NCBI RefSeq assembly: GCF_030551255.1
Contig: NZ_CP130630.1
Coordinates: 8,617,001 to 8,681,000 of the forward strand
Direction: 5' to 3'
DNA from: Streptomyces sp. NL15-2K
GTDB lineage: Bacteria > Actinomycetota > Actinomycetes > Streptomycetales > Streptomycetaceae
Length of the DNA: 64,000 nucleotides
Below are positions 55,657 to 64,000 of this stretch, piece after piece; positions within the stretch are counted from its first letter, which is position 1; each line of letters begins with the position of its first letter. Under the pieces are notes generated by a model. The model searched no databases, had not been told where the DNA came from, and saw only the letters and a program-made list of their open reading frames with translations. The position numbers were made by a program, and so were the translations under genes.

Positions 55657-56804
55657 CGGAGAACGCCTGGACACGCTGGCCTGCGCGGGAAGCGCTCGGG
55701 CGTGCGGAGAGTTCGGGCCCCAGGCGCCTGCTCGGATGGGTCGTGCGGGCGCTGGTGCTCGGCATGCTGCTCTGGGGCGTCTTCACCAGCAGTCAGGCAC
55801 ACGGCTGGGGAGCCCTCGGGGCCGCGGCGGGCGTGCTCCTGGCCGCGTTCGTCGCCTGGGCCCTCTACCGAACCACCCTCACGCACCGGCTCTGGCCGTC
55901 CCTGGCGCTCGTCACCGTGCTCCTGGGCATCGCCGTCGGCGCCCAGGCGGCCGGCTTCAGGGGCGCCGCCCTCGTCATCTGGTGCGGATGCGCCGTCACC
56001 GCCTTGGAGCGGCTGCCCATCGCGGCCGCGCTGCCGGTGACCTCGGTCGCCCTCGCGTCGTACGCCGCGGTCAACAACGACGTATGGCTGACCACCGCCG
56101 CCACTACGGCCGGGCTCGCCCTCGCCGGATACGTGCTGCGGCTGGACGCCGAGGCCCGGGGCAGCGCCCAGCGGCTGCTCGCCCAGGAGCGGGCCGCGGG
56201 GGTGGCCGAGGCGGAGTCGGCGGCGCTCGCGGAGCGGGCCCGCATCGCACGAGAGATCCACGACGTACTGGCCCACAGCCTCTCGGCACAACTCGTGCAT
56301 CTGGAGGCGGCCCGGTTGCTGATCGAGAAGGGAGCCGACCAGGAACAGATCCTCGAACGGGTGGTGGCGGCACGGGGAATGGCCCGCGACGGCCTCGCCG
56401 AGACCCGGCAGGCGCTGTCGGCACTGCGCGGCGAACTGACCCCGCTGGAGGACTTCCTGACCCAGCTCGTCGCTGCGGCTGACGGTGCCGAGGCCACCGT
56501 TTCGGGTGAGCGCAGGCCGCTGCCGGCCGAGGCGTCACAGGCCGTGCGAAGAGTCGCTCAAGAGGCCCTGACCAACGTCCGCAAGCACGCTCCGGAGGCG
56601 AAGGTGCAGGTGCGGCTGGAGTACGGCGAGCACCAAGTGACGCTGGTCGTGCGGGACACGGGCGGTTCGTCGGGAGAACTCGGCGTGACCGGCGCCGGGT
56701 ACGGTCTTCTGGGCATGCGGGAGCGTGCCGAGCTGCTGGGCGGTTCGTTGGACGCCGGGCCGGTCGAGGAGGGGTTCATGGTGACGTTGAAGGTGCCCGT
56801 ATGA
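55653..56804 (+). CDS. NarL-type two-component sensor histidine kinase
   Basis: The protein is 383 aa, from GTG 55653 overlapping the preceding stop. About five membrane helices occupy residues 25-155 (ALVLGMLLWGVF, GVLLAAFVAWALY, LVTVLLGIAVGAQAA). The HisKA_3 dimerisation motif is ERARIAREIHDVLAHSLSAQ with the phospho-His in REIHD. The ATPase has AQEALTNVRKHAP, DTGGSSGE and GYGLLGMRERAELLGG. The response regulator start overlaps its stop. The stimulus is unknown; the membrane-embedded sensor suits an envelope signal. Confidence 0.94.
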   Translation: MTENAWTRWPAREALGRAESSGPRRLLGWVVRALVLGMLLWGVFTSSQAHGWGALGAAAGVLLAAFVAWALYRTTLTHRLWPSLALVTVLLGIAVGAQAAGFRGAALVIWCGCAVTALERLPIAAALPVTSVALASYAAVNNDVWLTTAATTAGLALAGYVLRLDAEARGSAQRLLAQERAAGVAEAESAALAERARIAREIHDVLAHSLSAQLVHLEAARLLIEKGADQEQILERVVAARGMARDGLAETRQALSALRGELTPLEDFLTQLVAAADGAEATVSGERRPLPAEASQAVRRVAQEALTNVRKHAPEAKVQVRLEYGEHQVTLVVRDTGGSSGELGVTGAGYGLLGMRERAELLGGSLDAGPVEEGFMVTLKVPV

Positions 56805-57484
56805 CGGAGGAGGCAGAGCGGAGACCCGCGCGTGTGGTGGTCGCGGACGACCAGACCGTGGTCCGCGAGGGCATCGTGATGCTGCTGGGGCTGCTGCCCG
56901 GGATCGAGGTCGTCGGAGCCGCGGGGGACGGGCACGAGGCGCTGAAGCTCGTCGCCGAACTTGCCCCGGACGTGGTGCTGATGGACCTGCGCATGCCCCG
57001 CTGCGACGGGGTCGAGGCGACCCGTCGTATCAGGGCGGAGCACCCCGGGACGCAGGTCGTGGTGCTCACGACCTACGTGGACGACGAGTCGCTGTTCCCG
57101 GCGCTCAGAGCCGGGGCGCGTGGCTACCTCACCAAGGACGCGGGGGGTGAGGAGATCGTGAGGGCCGTGCGGAGCGTGCTGACCGGGGATGCGGGGCTGT
57201 CGCCGAGCATTCAACGGCGGCTGCTGGAGCGGCTGTCGGGGCCCGAGCCACAGCAGAGTGCTCCCGCCGAGGCTCCGGACGGGCTCACCGCACGCGAGAC
57301 CGAAGTGCTGGTGCTGATCGCCGACGGCCTGAGCAATCAGGAGATCGCCCGCAAGCTGCACGTCTCCACGGCGACGGTGAAGACCCACATCAACAATCTC
57401 TTCGCCAAGACGGGGCTCAAGGACCGTGCGCAGGCGGTGCGTTATGCCTACGCGAAGGGGCTCGTGCGGCCGCCGAGGGGATGA
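56801..57484 (+). CDS. NarL-type response regulator
   Basis: The protein is 227 aa from ATG 56801, overlapping the kinase stop (ATGA). The receiver domain has VVVADDQTVVREGIVMLL, the phospho-Asp in DVVLMDLRMPRCDG and VVVLTTYVDDE; the LuxR HTH has LTARETEVLVLIADGLSNQE and HVSTATVKTHINNLFAKTGL. The tight coupling and orthodox residues indicate a functional kinase-regulator pair. Candidate targets are its own operon and the SSS symporter operon 70 bp downstream. Confidence 0.95.
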   Translation: MTEEAERRPARVVVADDQTVVREGIVMLLGLLPGIEVVGAAGDGHEALKLVAELAPDVVLMDLRMPRCDGVEATRRIRAEHPGTQVVVLTTYVDDESLFPALRAGARGYLTKDAGGEEIVRAVRSVLTGDAGLSPSIQRRLLERLSGPEPQQSAPAEAPDGLTARETEVLVLIADGLSNQEIARKLHVSTATVKTHINNLFAKTGLKDRAQAVRYAYAKGLVRPPRG

Positions 57485-57553
57485 GTCACCTGATGGGGTG
57501 AAGAGCGCGGGGAAGAGGAGTCGGGGATCTTCCCGTTCTGTCCATCCTTGGGC

Positions 57554-58117
57554 ATGCAGCCAAGCAACGGTCGCCGCCGCGGAAGCCCGGGTGGTGCCGA
57601 GAGTTCGGTCGACAACCACGACGGTCATGATCCGGCCACCGCCGAGGCGTCCGGGAGCGTGCGGTACGACGACCCCTGGTACGACGCACTCGCCTCCGGG
57701 TGGGGCGAGTCGGGTGGTGCGGGCGGTTCTGTGCCGACGGATCCGTCGGTGCGCCGGGAACGCGACGCCCCGGCTGTCGACGCGGCCGACGTGTACCTGG
57801 AGGTGCAGCGCAGTGCTGCCTTCCAGGAGGTGCGCAGGCGGTACCGGAGGTTCGTGGTGCCGGCGGTCGTCGTGTTCTTCGTCTGGTACCTGGCCTATGT
57901 CGTGACCGCCACGACAGCGCCCGGACTGATGGCGCGTCCCGTGGCGGGCGCCGTGAACGTGGCGATGCTGGCGGGGCTCGGGCAGTTCCTCACTACCTTC
58001 CTGTTCACCTGGGCGTACGCGCGGCACGCGCGGCTGCGCCGGGACCGGGCCGCGCTCGAACTGCGCTGGGCCACCCAGGAACTGACGCGCGGCGGCATTC
58101 GGGGCGGCGCGTCATGA
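57554..58117 (+). CDS. DUF485 membrane protein
   Basis: The protein is 187 aa from ATG 57554. A disordered, Asp/Gly-rich N-terminus of about 75 residues precedes the DUF485 core: EVQRSAAFQEVRRRYRRFVV, then two helices (PAVVVFFVWYLAYVVTATTA, AMLAGLGQFLTTFLFTWAYA) and a charged end. DUF485 genes are regularly coupled to acetate-type symporters (yjcH-actP in E. coli). Its TGA overlaps the symporter ATG, so translation is coupled. Confidence 0.92.
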   Translation: MQPSNGRRRGSPGGAESSVDNHDGHDPATAEASGSVRYDDPWYDALASGWGESGGAGGSVPTDPSVRRERDAPAVDAADVYLEVQRSAAFQEVRRRYRRFVVPAVVVFFVWYLAYVVTATTAPGLMARPVAGAVNVAMLAGLGQFLTTFLFTWAYARHARLRRDRAALELRWATQELTRGGIRGGAS

Positions 58118-59706
58118 CGGGGACCCACCAGACGCCGGCTCTGCTGATGTTCGGCTTGTTCGTCGCGGTCACGCTGGGGATCACGACGTGGGTGAGCCGC
58201 CACCGGCGGGGTTCGGCGGAGGAGTTCTACGCGGGTGGCCGGCTCTTCTCGCCGATGGAGAATGGTTTTGCCATCGCGGGTGACTACGTGTCGGCCGCCT
58301 CCTTCCTCGGCATCTCCGGGCTCATCGCCCTCTACGGCTACGACGGACTGCTGTACTCGGTGGGCTTCCTGGTGGCCTGGCTCGTGGTGCTGTTCCTGGT
58401 CGCCGAACTGGTCCGCAACTGCGGGCGGTTCACACTCGCGGACGTGGTCGCGGCGCGGATGAGCGAGCGGCCGGTACGGATCGCGGCGGGAACCTCCTCG
58501 GTCACTGTGTCCGTTCTCTATCTGGTGGCGCAGATGGTGGGTGCGGGGAGCCTGGTCGCGCTGCTGATCGGGCGTACCAGCGAGTCGGCGCAGGCATGGA
58601 CGGTCATCGGGGTCGGCGCGCTCATGGTGATCTATGTGTCGTTGGGAGGGATGCGGGCCACCACCTGGATTCAGATCGTCAAAGCGGTTCTGCTGCTCGG
58701 TGGCACCATCGCGCTCACCGCGCTCGTCCTGCTGCGGTTCCAGGGCGACTTCGACCGGCTGCTGCTCACGGCGGCGGAGCGCAGTGGTCACGGTGAATCG
58801 TTCCTGGCGCCCGGTCTGAAGTACGGCGGGGACTGGATGGCGCGCCTCGACTTCATCAGTCTGGGACTTGCACTGGTGCTGGGCACGGCCGGGCTGCCGC
58901 ACATCCTGTCCCGCTTCTACACCGTGCCCACCGCGCGGGCCGCACGGCATTCGGTCGTCTGGTCGATCGGACTCATCGGCGGCTTCTATCTGATGACGAT
59001 CGTCCTCGGGTTCGGCGCGGCGGCGATCGTGGGGCCGGATGCCGTACGCGGATCGAACGCTGCGGGGAACACGGCCGTACCGCTGCTGGCGCTCGAGCTG
59101 GGTGGTGGCGCGGACTCCACGGGCGGAACGGTGCTCTTCGCGGTCGTCGCCGCCGTCGCCTTCGCCACGATCCTCGCGGTGGTCGCCGGCATCACGCTCG
59201 CCTCCTCGGCGTCCGTCGCCCATGACCTGTACGCATCCTTGCGGCGCCGGCGCTCCAAGCCGCGCAGTGAGGTGTCCGTGGCGCGTGCAGCAGCCGTCGG
59301 CATCGGTGTGGTGGCGATCGCCCTCGGCCTGCTGGCGCGCGACCTCAACGTCGCCTTCCTGGTGGGCCTCGCCTTCGCCGTCGCCGCGTCCGCCAATCTG
59401 CCGGTGCTGCTCTACTCGCTGTTCTGGCGCGGTTTCACCACCCGCGGTGCCGTATGGGCCGTCTACGGCGGGCTGATCCCGGCCGTGGTGCTCGTGCTGC
59501 TGTCGCCGGTGGTGTCGGGCAGCCCGGCATCGCTGTTCCCGGGCGTCGACTTCCAGTACTTCCCGCTGCAGAACCCCGGCCTCGTCTCGATCCCGCTGAG
59601 CTTCGTCGCGGGCTGGCTCGGCACGGTCACCTCGGCGGAGCTGCCCGACGAGGCCAAGCACGCGGAGAGCGAGGTGCGGTCGCTGACGGGGGCGGGGGCC
59701 GTGTAG
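58114..59706 (+). CDS. Sodium:solute symporter, acetate-permease type (ActP-like)
   Basis: The protein is 530 aa from ATG 58114 in the DUF485 stop. It is an SSS-family transporter with 12-13 helices. Family motifs are RRGSAEEFYAGGRLFSPMEN, GFAIAGDYVSAASFLGISGL, YLVAQMVGAGSLVALLIGR and a region around AGLPHILSRFYTVPTARAAR. The DUF485 partner suggests a short-chain carboxylate such as acetate. A convergent CitAB/DcuSR-type two-component system ends 92 bp away, also suggesting carboxylate sensing. Substrate is inferred. Confidence 0.92.
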   Translation: MTGTHQTPALLMFGLFVAVTLGITTWVSRHRRGSAEEFYAGGRLFSPMENGFAIAGDYVSAASFLGISGLIALYGYDGLLYSVGFLVAWLVVLFLVAELVRNCGRFTLADVVAARMSERPVRIAAGTSSVTVSVLYLVAQMVGAGSLVALLIGRTSESAQAWTVIGVGALMVIYVSLGGMRATTWIQIVKAVLLLGGTIALTALVLLRFQGDFDRLLLTAAERSGHGESFLAPGLKYGGDWMARLDFISLGLALVLGTAGLPHILSRFYTVPTARAARHSVVWSIGLIGGFYLMTIVLGFGAAAIVGPDAVRGSNAAGNTAVPLLALELGGGADSTGGTVLFAVVAAVAFATILAVVAGITLASSASVAHDLYASLRRRRSKPRSEVSVARAAAVGIGVVAIALGLLARDLNVAFLVGLAFAVAASANLPVLLYSLFWRGFTTRGAVWAVYGGLIPAVVLVLLSPVVSGSPASLFPGVDFQYFPLQNPGLVSIPLSFVAGWLGTVTSAELPDEAKHAESEVRSLTGAGAV

Positions 59707-59798
59707 GCACACCTACGGCGGCCAGGGCTCGGGCGGCGCTCTACGTGCAGTCGATCAAGAGCAGCCCTGCCGATGTTCACAAGGACGGGCTGAAGTCC

Positions 59799-60479
59799 TC
59801 AGGCGCGGGTCGCCCACACGTAACGGTGTTCCGGGCGGCCGGCGTCGCCGTACTTGAGGGTGAGCCTGGCCCGCCCCGTGCGTTCCAGGAGCTTCAAATA
59901 GCGCTGGGCGGTCTGGCGGCTCACCCCGGTCCGCTCGGCGATCTCCTGGGCCGACAGGGGGCCCTCGGCGTTCATCAGGGACCGGCGTACGAGCTCCGCG
60001 GTGGTGGGGGAGTGCCCTTTGGGCAGGTCCGACTCCGACGGCGTGGACAGAGCGCCGAAGATGCGGTCCACCTCGGCCTGCTCCGCCTCGCCGCCGCCGT
60101 CGAGGGTGCGGCGCAGCTGCGCGTACGCCTCCAGCTTGGCGCGCAGCCCGGCGAAGGCGAACGGCTTGACCAGGTACTGCAGCGCGCCCTGCCGCATCGC
60201 GGCCTGTACGGTCGAGACGTCCCGCGCCGCCGTCACCATGATCACGTCGGTTTGCCGCCCGCGCCGGCGCAGCTCCTGGACGACCGTGAGGCCCGTCGCG
60301 TCGGGCAGGTAGTGGTCCAGCAGGACCAGGTCCACATGAGGCAGCGCCTCCAGTTGGTCGAGCGCCTCCGCCGCGCTGTGCGCCTCGCCGGCCACATGGA
60401 AGCCCGGCACCTTCTCCACGTAGGCGGCGTTGACCCGAGCCACCCGGGTGTCGTCGTCCACGACCAGGACCTCGATCAT
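59799..60479 (-). CDS. CitB/DcuR-type response regulator
   Basis: The protein is 226 aa from ATG 60479, whose TGA-overlap with the kinase stop (60476-60479) couples translation. The receiver has VLVVDDDTRVARVNAAYVEK, the phospho-Asp in VDLVLLDHYLPD and MVTAARD. The C-terminal HTH is of the CitB type (LSAQEIAERTGVSRQTAQRY, LKLLERTGRARL). Such regulators answer to dicarboxylate or citrate sensors and activate transporter genes. Confidence 0.93.
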   Translation of the reverse strand: MIEVLVVDDDTRVARVNAAYVEKVPGFHVAGEAHSAAEALDQLEALPHVDLVLLDHYLPDATGLTVVQELRRRGRQTDVIMVTAARDVSTVQAAMRQGALQYLVKPFAFAGLRAKLEAYAQLRRTLDGGGEAEQAEVDRIFGALSTPSESDLPKGHSPTTAELVRRSLMNAEGPLSAQEIAERTGVSRQTAQRYLKLLERTGRARLTLKYGDAGRPEHRYVWATRA

Positions 60480-62158
60480 CGCGACTCCTCCTCGGTGGCG
60501 GGCTGTGCGGTCTGCGGCGCGGTGAGAGCGGGTACCGGTTCCGGCTCGGCCAGCGCGTCGGGCAGGACGACGGTGAACTGCGCGCCCCCGCCGCCCGCCT
60601 CGCCGACGGTCGCGCTGCCGCCCTGCCGCTCGGCGAGCCTGCGCACGAGGGACAGCCCGATGCCGCGCTCCCGGTGCGCCGGCGGCTTCTTCGTGGACCA
60701 TCCCTCGGTGAAGATCAATTCACGGTGCTCCACCGGGATGCCGGGACCTGTGTCACGCACCCTGAGGACGGCGGTACGGCCCTCCGTGCGCAGTTCGACC
60801 TCCACGCGCGCGTGCGGTGTGCCCGCGACCGCGTCCAGGGCGTTGTCCACCAGGTTGCCGAGGATCGTGACGAGGCCGCTGGGATCGACCAGCCGGTCCG
60901 GCAGCCGGGTCCGGTCCGAGACCCACAGCGCGACCCCGCGCTCGGCCGCGACGGTCGCCTTGCCGACCAGCAGCGCGGCGAGCAGGGGGTCATGGATCTT
61001 CTCGGTGACCTGTTCCGCGGTGGCACGGTGATCGCCGACGACTTCCCCGACGAACTCCACGGCGTCGTCGTACATCTCCAGTTCGAGCAGCCCGAGGAGC
61101 GTGTGCATGCGGTTGGCGTGCTCGTGGTCCTGGGCGCGCAGGGCGTCGATCAGACCGCGCGTGGAGTCGAGTTCCCGGCCGAGCTGCTCCAGCTCGGTGC
61201 GGTCGCGCAGGGTGGCGACGGCGCCGCCGTCGTCCGTGGGCATGCGGTTGGCGACCAGGACCCGCTGGCGGCGGACGGTGAGCAGGTCGGTGCCCGTCAC
61301 CCGGCCGGCCAGGACGTCGGCCGTACGGCCCTCGCCGAGCGCGTCCTCGGGGGAGCGGCCGACGGCCTCGTCCCCGATGCCCAGCAGGCGCTGCGCCTCG
61401 TCGTTGAGCAGGCGGACGCGGCCGGCGCGGTCCAGGGCGACCACGCCTTCCCTGATGCCGTGCAGCATGGCCTCACGCTCCGCGAGCAGCCCCGAGATGT
61501 CCGAGAAGGCCAGGTCCCGGGTCTGCCGCTGGACCCGGCGGGAGATGAGCCAGGCGGCCAGCGCGCCGACGGCGAGGGCGCCGCCGGCGTACGCGAACAG
61601 CCCCGGGATCGCGTGGATCAGCCGCGCCCGCACGCTGTCGTACGCGATGCCGACCGAGACAGCGCCGACGATGTCGCCGTCGCTGTCACGCAGCGGCACC
61701 TTGCCGCGGGCGGAGCGGCCCAGGGTGCCGCTGTCGATCTCCATGACCTCCTTGCCGGCGAGGGCCTGGCCGGGGTCGGTCGAGACGGTCCTGCCGATCT
61801 GGTCGGGGTTGGTGTGCGACCAGCGCACGCCCCGCCAGTCCATCACCACGATGTACTCGGCCTGGGTCGCCCCGCGGATCCGCTCCGCCGTCCGCTGGAC
61901 GGGCCCGTCGGCCGTCGGCGGCGTGTTCTTGACCTCGTCGGCGATCTGCGGCTGGGCGGCGGTGGTCTGCGCGATCGCGAGGGCGCGGCGCATCGCCTGG
62001 TCGTCCAGTTGGTCGCTGAGGGGTGCGAGGAACAGTCCGGTCGCGAGCACCGCGACTCCCGCGGCGATCGCCAGCTGCATCAGCAGCACCTGCGAGAACA
62101 TGCGCCTCGGCAATCCGAGGCGCAGGCGGCGTGCGGGGGGAGCGGGGCTCATATCCAT
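60476..62158 (-). CDS. CitA/DcuS-type sensor histidine kinase
   Basis: The protein is 560 aa from ATG 62158 (or 62152). Two membrane helices (residues about 20-45 and 180-205) flank a periplasmic PDC-like sensor (AIAQTTAAQPQIADEV, YIVVMDWRGVRWSHTNPDQI, AVSVGIAYDSVRARL). A cytoplasmic PAS (LLAEREAMLHGIREGVVALD) and a SpoOB-type kinase core follow (LIDALRAQDHEHANRMHTLL with the phospho-His, DNALDAV, DTGPGIP, GIGLSLVRRLA). This matches the citrate/fumarate sensor family. It is upstream of its regulator and convergent with the SSS symporter. Confidence 0.94.
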   Translation of the reverse strand: MDMSPAPPARRLRLGLPRRMFSQVLLMQLAIAAGVAVLATGLFLAPLSDQLDDQAMRRALAIAQTTAAQPQIADEVKNTPPTADGPVQRTAERIRGATQAEYIVVMDWRGVRWSHTNPDQIGRTVSTDPGQALAGKEVMEIDSGTLGRSARGKVPLRDSDGDIVGAVSVGIAYDSVRARLIHAIPGLFAYAGGALAVGALAAWLISRRVQRQTRDLAFSDISGLLAEREAMLHGIREGVVALDRAGRVRLLNDEAQRLLGIGDEAVGRSPEDALGEGRTADVLAGRVTGTDLLTVRRQRVLVANRMPTDDGGAVATLRDRTELEQLGRELDSTRGLIDALRAQDHEHANRMHTLLGLLELEMYDDAVEFVGEVVGDHRATAEQVTEKIHDPLLAALLVGKATVAAERGVALWVSDRTRLPDRLVDPSGLVTILGNLVDNALDAVAGTPHARVEVELRTEGRTAVLRVRDTGPGIPVEHRELIFTEGWSTKKPPAHRERGIGLSLVRRLAERQGGSATVGEAGGGGAQFTVVLPDALAEPEPVPALTAPQTAQPATEEESR

Positions 62159-62276
62159 GACGGTACGTGGGGGTTCCGGAACTGCCGCAGGGGGTGTGGC
62201 GTGGATCTCTTGATCAATGTGTGTGAAGCCGACCGACAACCCGCCCAGTAGGGCCCGCCTTGTGCAGCCGGTTCCG

Positions 62277-63221
62277 TCAGCTCGCGAGAGCCGTTGCGTT
62301 CGGCAGTTCGCGCACCGCCACCACGTCCATCCGTGCCGGCGAGCCGAGGACCGACGCCCCGCAGCTCTCCGCACGAGGCGGCGCGGACGCGCCCTGGGCC
62401 ACGACGACGAGCCACCGGCGTCCGTCGGTGTGGGCGACGGTCACCTCCCAGCTCGAAGGAGAGCCCTCTGTGCGGACGACGGCCAGCGCGCCCGCCGCGT
62501 CCTCGCCCACGGCCGTGCGCACGGCCAGTTCGGCGGCCTGGCCGGGCCGTTCCCAGGCCGAGTTCCCGCGGCACCCCTCCACGACGATCCGCCCCTCCTG
62601 GACGCCGTGCAGGATCTCCTTCACGGTATGGGCCTCGGCCCGGCCGTAGGCGTATCCGTACGGCAGGACGAGCAGCGTCGGCGAGAAGCGATGTCCGCCC
62701 AAGTGGGTGACCTCCCAGGTGCCCTCGACCCCGGAGGCGGCCAACTCGGTGGCGAGGGGGCGGCCGAGCAGGGCACAGCAGCGGTCGCGCTTGCCGTTGG
62801 TGCACACGAGCGCGAGCGGGTGGCCGGTGTGGGGCCGCGCGTCGAGCGCCGAGTCGAAGGTGCTGTGGTCCCCTCTGCCGAGCGCCGCGAAGTCGAGGTC
62901 GAGGAGCCGGTACGGATCGCGGGTGGTGGCGGCGTGCAGCCACGCGTTCCCGGGCGCGGTGTGGGCGGCGTACACGTGGCGCAGAGCGGTCGTTCCGCTG
63001 TCGGCGTGGCGCCCGGGGCGCCGGATGAGCGCGATGCGTACGCCCGTGCCCTGCGTGGCCGCCTCCAGGGCGCGGCCCAGCGTGGGGTCCAGGTGGCTCG
63101 AGGTGAGCGCCTTGGCACCCCATGGCCCGGGCTGTTCCAGCAGCAGCCAGGTACTCGCCGTGGCCGCGGTCCCGGAAATGGGCTCGGCGAGATCCCGGGA
63201 GACGGTTGAGCAGGTACTCAC
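62277..63221 (-). CDS. Sucrase/ferredoxin-like (thioredoxin-fold 2Fe-2S) protein
   Basis: The protein is 314 aa from GTG 63221. It belongs to the sucrase/ferredoxin-like family: WLLLEQPGPWGAKAL, LVCTNGKRDRCCALLGRPLA with cysteines placed like [2Fe-2S] thioredoxin-like ferredoxins, and EVTHLGGHRFSPTLLVLPYG. The N-terminus also has a Cys (STCSTVSRD). A DmdR/IdeR-type iron box overlaps the start region, which points to iron-limited expression and a role in iron metabolism or siderophore reduction. The catalytic partner is unknown. Confidence 0.88.
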   Translation of the reverse strand: MSTCSTVSRDLAEPISGTAATASTWLLLEQPGPWGAKALTSSHLDPTLGRALEAATQGTGVRIALIRRPGRHADSGTTALRHVYAAHTAPGNAWLHAATTRDPYRLLDLDFAALGRGDHSTFDSALDARPHTGHPLALVCTNGKRDRCCALLGRPLATELAASGVEGTWEVTHLGGHRFSPTLLVLPYGYAYGRAEAHTVKEILHGVQEGRIVVEGCRGNSAWERPGQAAELAVRTAVGEDAAGALAVVRTEGSPSSWEVTVAHTDGRRWLVVVAQGASAPPRAESCGASVLGSPARMDVVAVRELPNATALAS

Positions 63222-63240
63222 AGAGGTGAGCCTAACCTGA
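63222..63240. promoter_or_regulatory. Iron box (DmdR/IdeR operator) at the ferredoxin-like gene
   Basis: AGAGGTGAGCCTAACCTGA matches the actinobacterial iron box TTAGGTTAGSCTAACCTAA at 15 of 19 positions, with the right half nearly perfect. It directly abuts GTG 63221, so bound repressor would block transcription start or the leader. Confidence 0.75.
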
Positions 63241-63579
63241 CTTGGATCCGGGTGACTTCCGGAGGGCCCGTGTCCTGCTCCGGCAGGTGCTGCGGCGGCC
63301 TGGGCTCCACGCGGTCAGCCGTACGGGCAACCGCGAAGATCGAAGACCATCAGGCCGGTGGCGCGGTATGTGGGGCCGAGGGCGCCGGTGGCGGTGCCGA
63401 GGGTCGCGTGACACGCGTGTGGCCTGGTGCCGTTCTGACGCCAGGCCTCATCGGTGGTGATCGAGCAGTGGCGGGGTGACGGACTGCTCGGTGGGGGGAT
63501 GCCCGGGTCGCTCAGCGGTTCTGCGCGGCCGGGAAGCTGTACGGGACGAGTCTGGGGTGGACGCGTGCTCGCTCGGGGA
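63241..63579. other. Spacer without a supported gene
   Basis: Short ORFs on both strands have no coding signature or ribosome site. I see no repeats or hairpins of note. Confidence 0.45.
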
Positions 63580-63816
63580 TCAGGAGTCGGGGATGTCTGC
63601 CTTGGCGCGAATCAGTGTCTCTCTGCTGACGATGACGATGCGCTCGTAGTCGGCCCGGGAGGCGTCGGCAGGCAGTTCTTGCTCAAGCGCCTCGGTGGCC
63701 TCGGTGCCGATGACGGCGAAGTTGCCGTCGCTCAGCTCGAACACATCCGGGCAGTTCGCTCCTGAGGCACTGCCACGGGCACTCGGAGGCACACCGATGC
63801 GGCGCACGATTTTCAA
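63580..63816 (-). CDS. Small conserved hypothetical protein
   Basis: The protein is 78 aa from TTG 63816, which has AAGGA 9 nt upstream. The sequence MKIVRRIGVPPSARGSAS, then CPDVFELSDGNFAVIG and DYERIVIVSRETLIRAKADI, resembles a family of small Streptomyces proteins often found near XRE-type regulator and DUF397-type genes. The function is unknown; any partner genes would lie beyond the window. Confidence 0.75.
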   Translation of the reverse strand: MKIVRRIGVPPSARGSASGANCPDVFELSDGNFAVIGTEATEALEQELPADASRADYERIVIVSRETLIRAKADIPDS

Positions 63817-64000
63817 GGGTGCTGGTCCTTAACGATGGGTGTGGGCACAGTTTTGGGCAGCAGGTTACTGGTGTTGGTCCTGTGGTTTGGCCATATGGGG
63901 AAAGATCACCTGCCGTGTCGTACGGGCCGGTGAATGACCGGTCGGAATGGTGACGCTGTGTACTGCAGCGGTACCCATGACCCTCCGCGGTGACGGCCCG
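63817..64000. other. Upstream region at the window edge
   Basis: This holds the promoter region of the 78-aa gene. A short palindromic word ACCGGTC-like (63938-63945) is present. No gene is supported before the window ends. Confidence 0.4.

Noticed and set aside
63242..63480. ORFs on both strands beyond the iron box
   Set aside because: They overlap each other, lack ribosome sites, and have Arg-rich translations typical of chance frames.

Overview
The window is high-GC actinobacterial chromosome, almost certainly Streptomyces. The evidence is strong G/C bias at third codon positions, frequent GTG/TTG starts, and the developmental gene whiH directly upstream of the principal sigma factor gene hrdB. 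I recall this order (miaA, dapF, rshA, hflX, lexA, nrdRJ, rnhB, whiH, hrdB, gyrB/parE-like) as that of the core arm of S. coelicolor. That is family knowledge, not a search.

Layout. 1-7.7 kb is housekeeping: the 3' end of miaA, a small membrane protein, dapF, a RelA/SpoT homologue, a secreted M1 peptidase and hflX. 7.8-10.4 kb has two tandem lipoprotein serine proteases on the minus strand. 10.7-15.7 kb is a three-gene NRPS-independent siderophore operon (aminotransferase, NIS synthetase, acetyltransferase). 16-23.1 kb is DNA maintenance: a DinG-type helicase, lexA with its SOS box, nrdR and the B12-dependent ribonucleotide reductase nrdJ. 23.3-26.9 kb has two TerD paralogues flanking a YdbC-like protein, a histidine phosphatase and an ADP-ribosylglycohydrolase. 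27-34.7 kb is more accessory: an acyltransferase, a GlsB-like protein, adenosine deaminase followed by a LuxR remnant, a PAS/SpoIIE phosphatase, small proteins and gene-poor stretches. 34.9-45 kb holds rnhB, a helicase-C-like protein, a RecQ helicase fused to a phosphoribosyltransferase domain, a patch of pseudogenes, a DUF4192 protein and a glycogen-debranching-like protein. 45.1-48 kb has an NrtR-type NUDIX regulator and an ABC ATPase/permease fusion. 48.1-55 kb has whiH, hrdB, a secreted trypsin, a small Cys protein and a GyrB/ParE paralogue. 55.1-64 kb has a NarL-type two-component system, a DUF485 protein with an acetate-type SSS symporter, a convergent CitAB/DcuSR-type two-component system, and a ferredoxin-like protein behind an iron box.

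Shared logic. lexA, dinG, nrdR/nrdJ, recQ and rnhB form a DNA repair and dNTP neighbourhood. whiH and hrdB link sporulation to basic transcription. The SSS symporter lies between two signalling systems that could control it. Iron acquisition appears twice, as the NIS operon and the iron-box gene. Several perfect hairpins delimit transcription units at convergent junctions. No rRNA, tRNA, CRISPR array or intact insertion sequence was seen.
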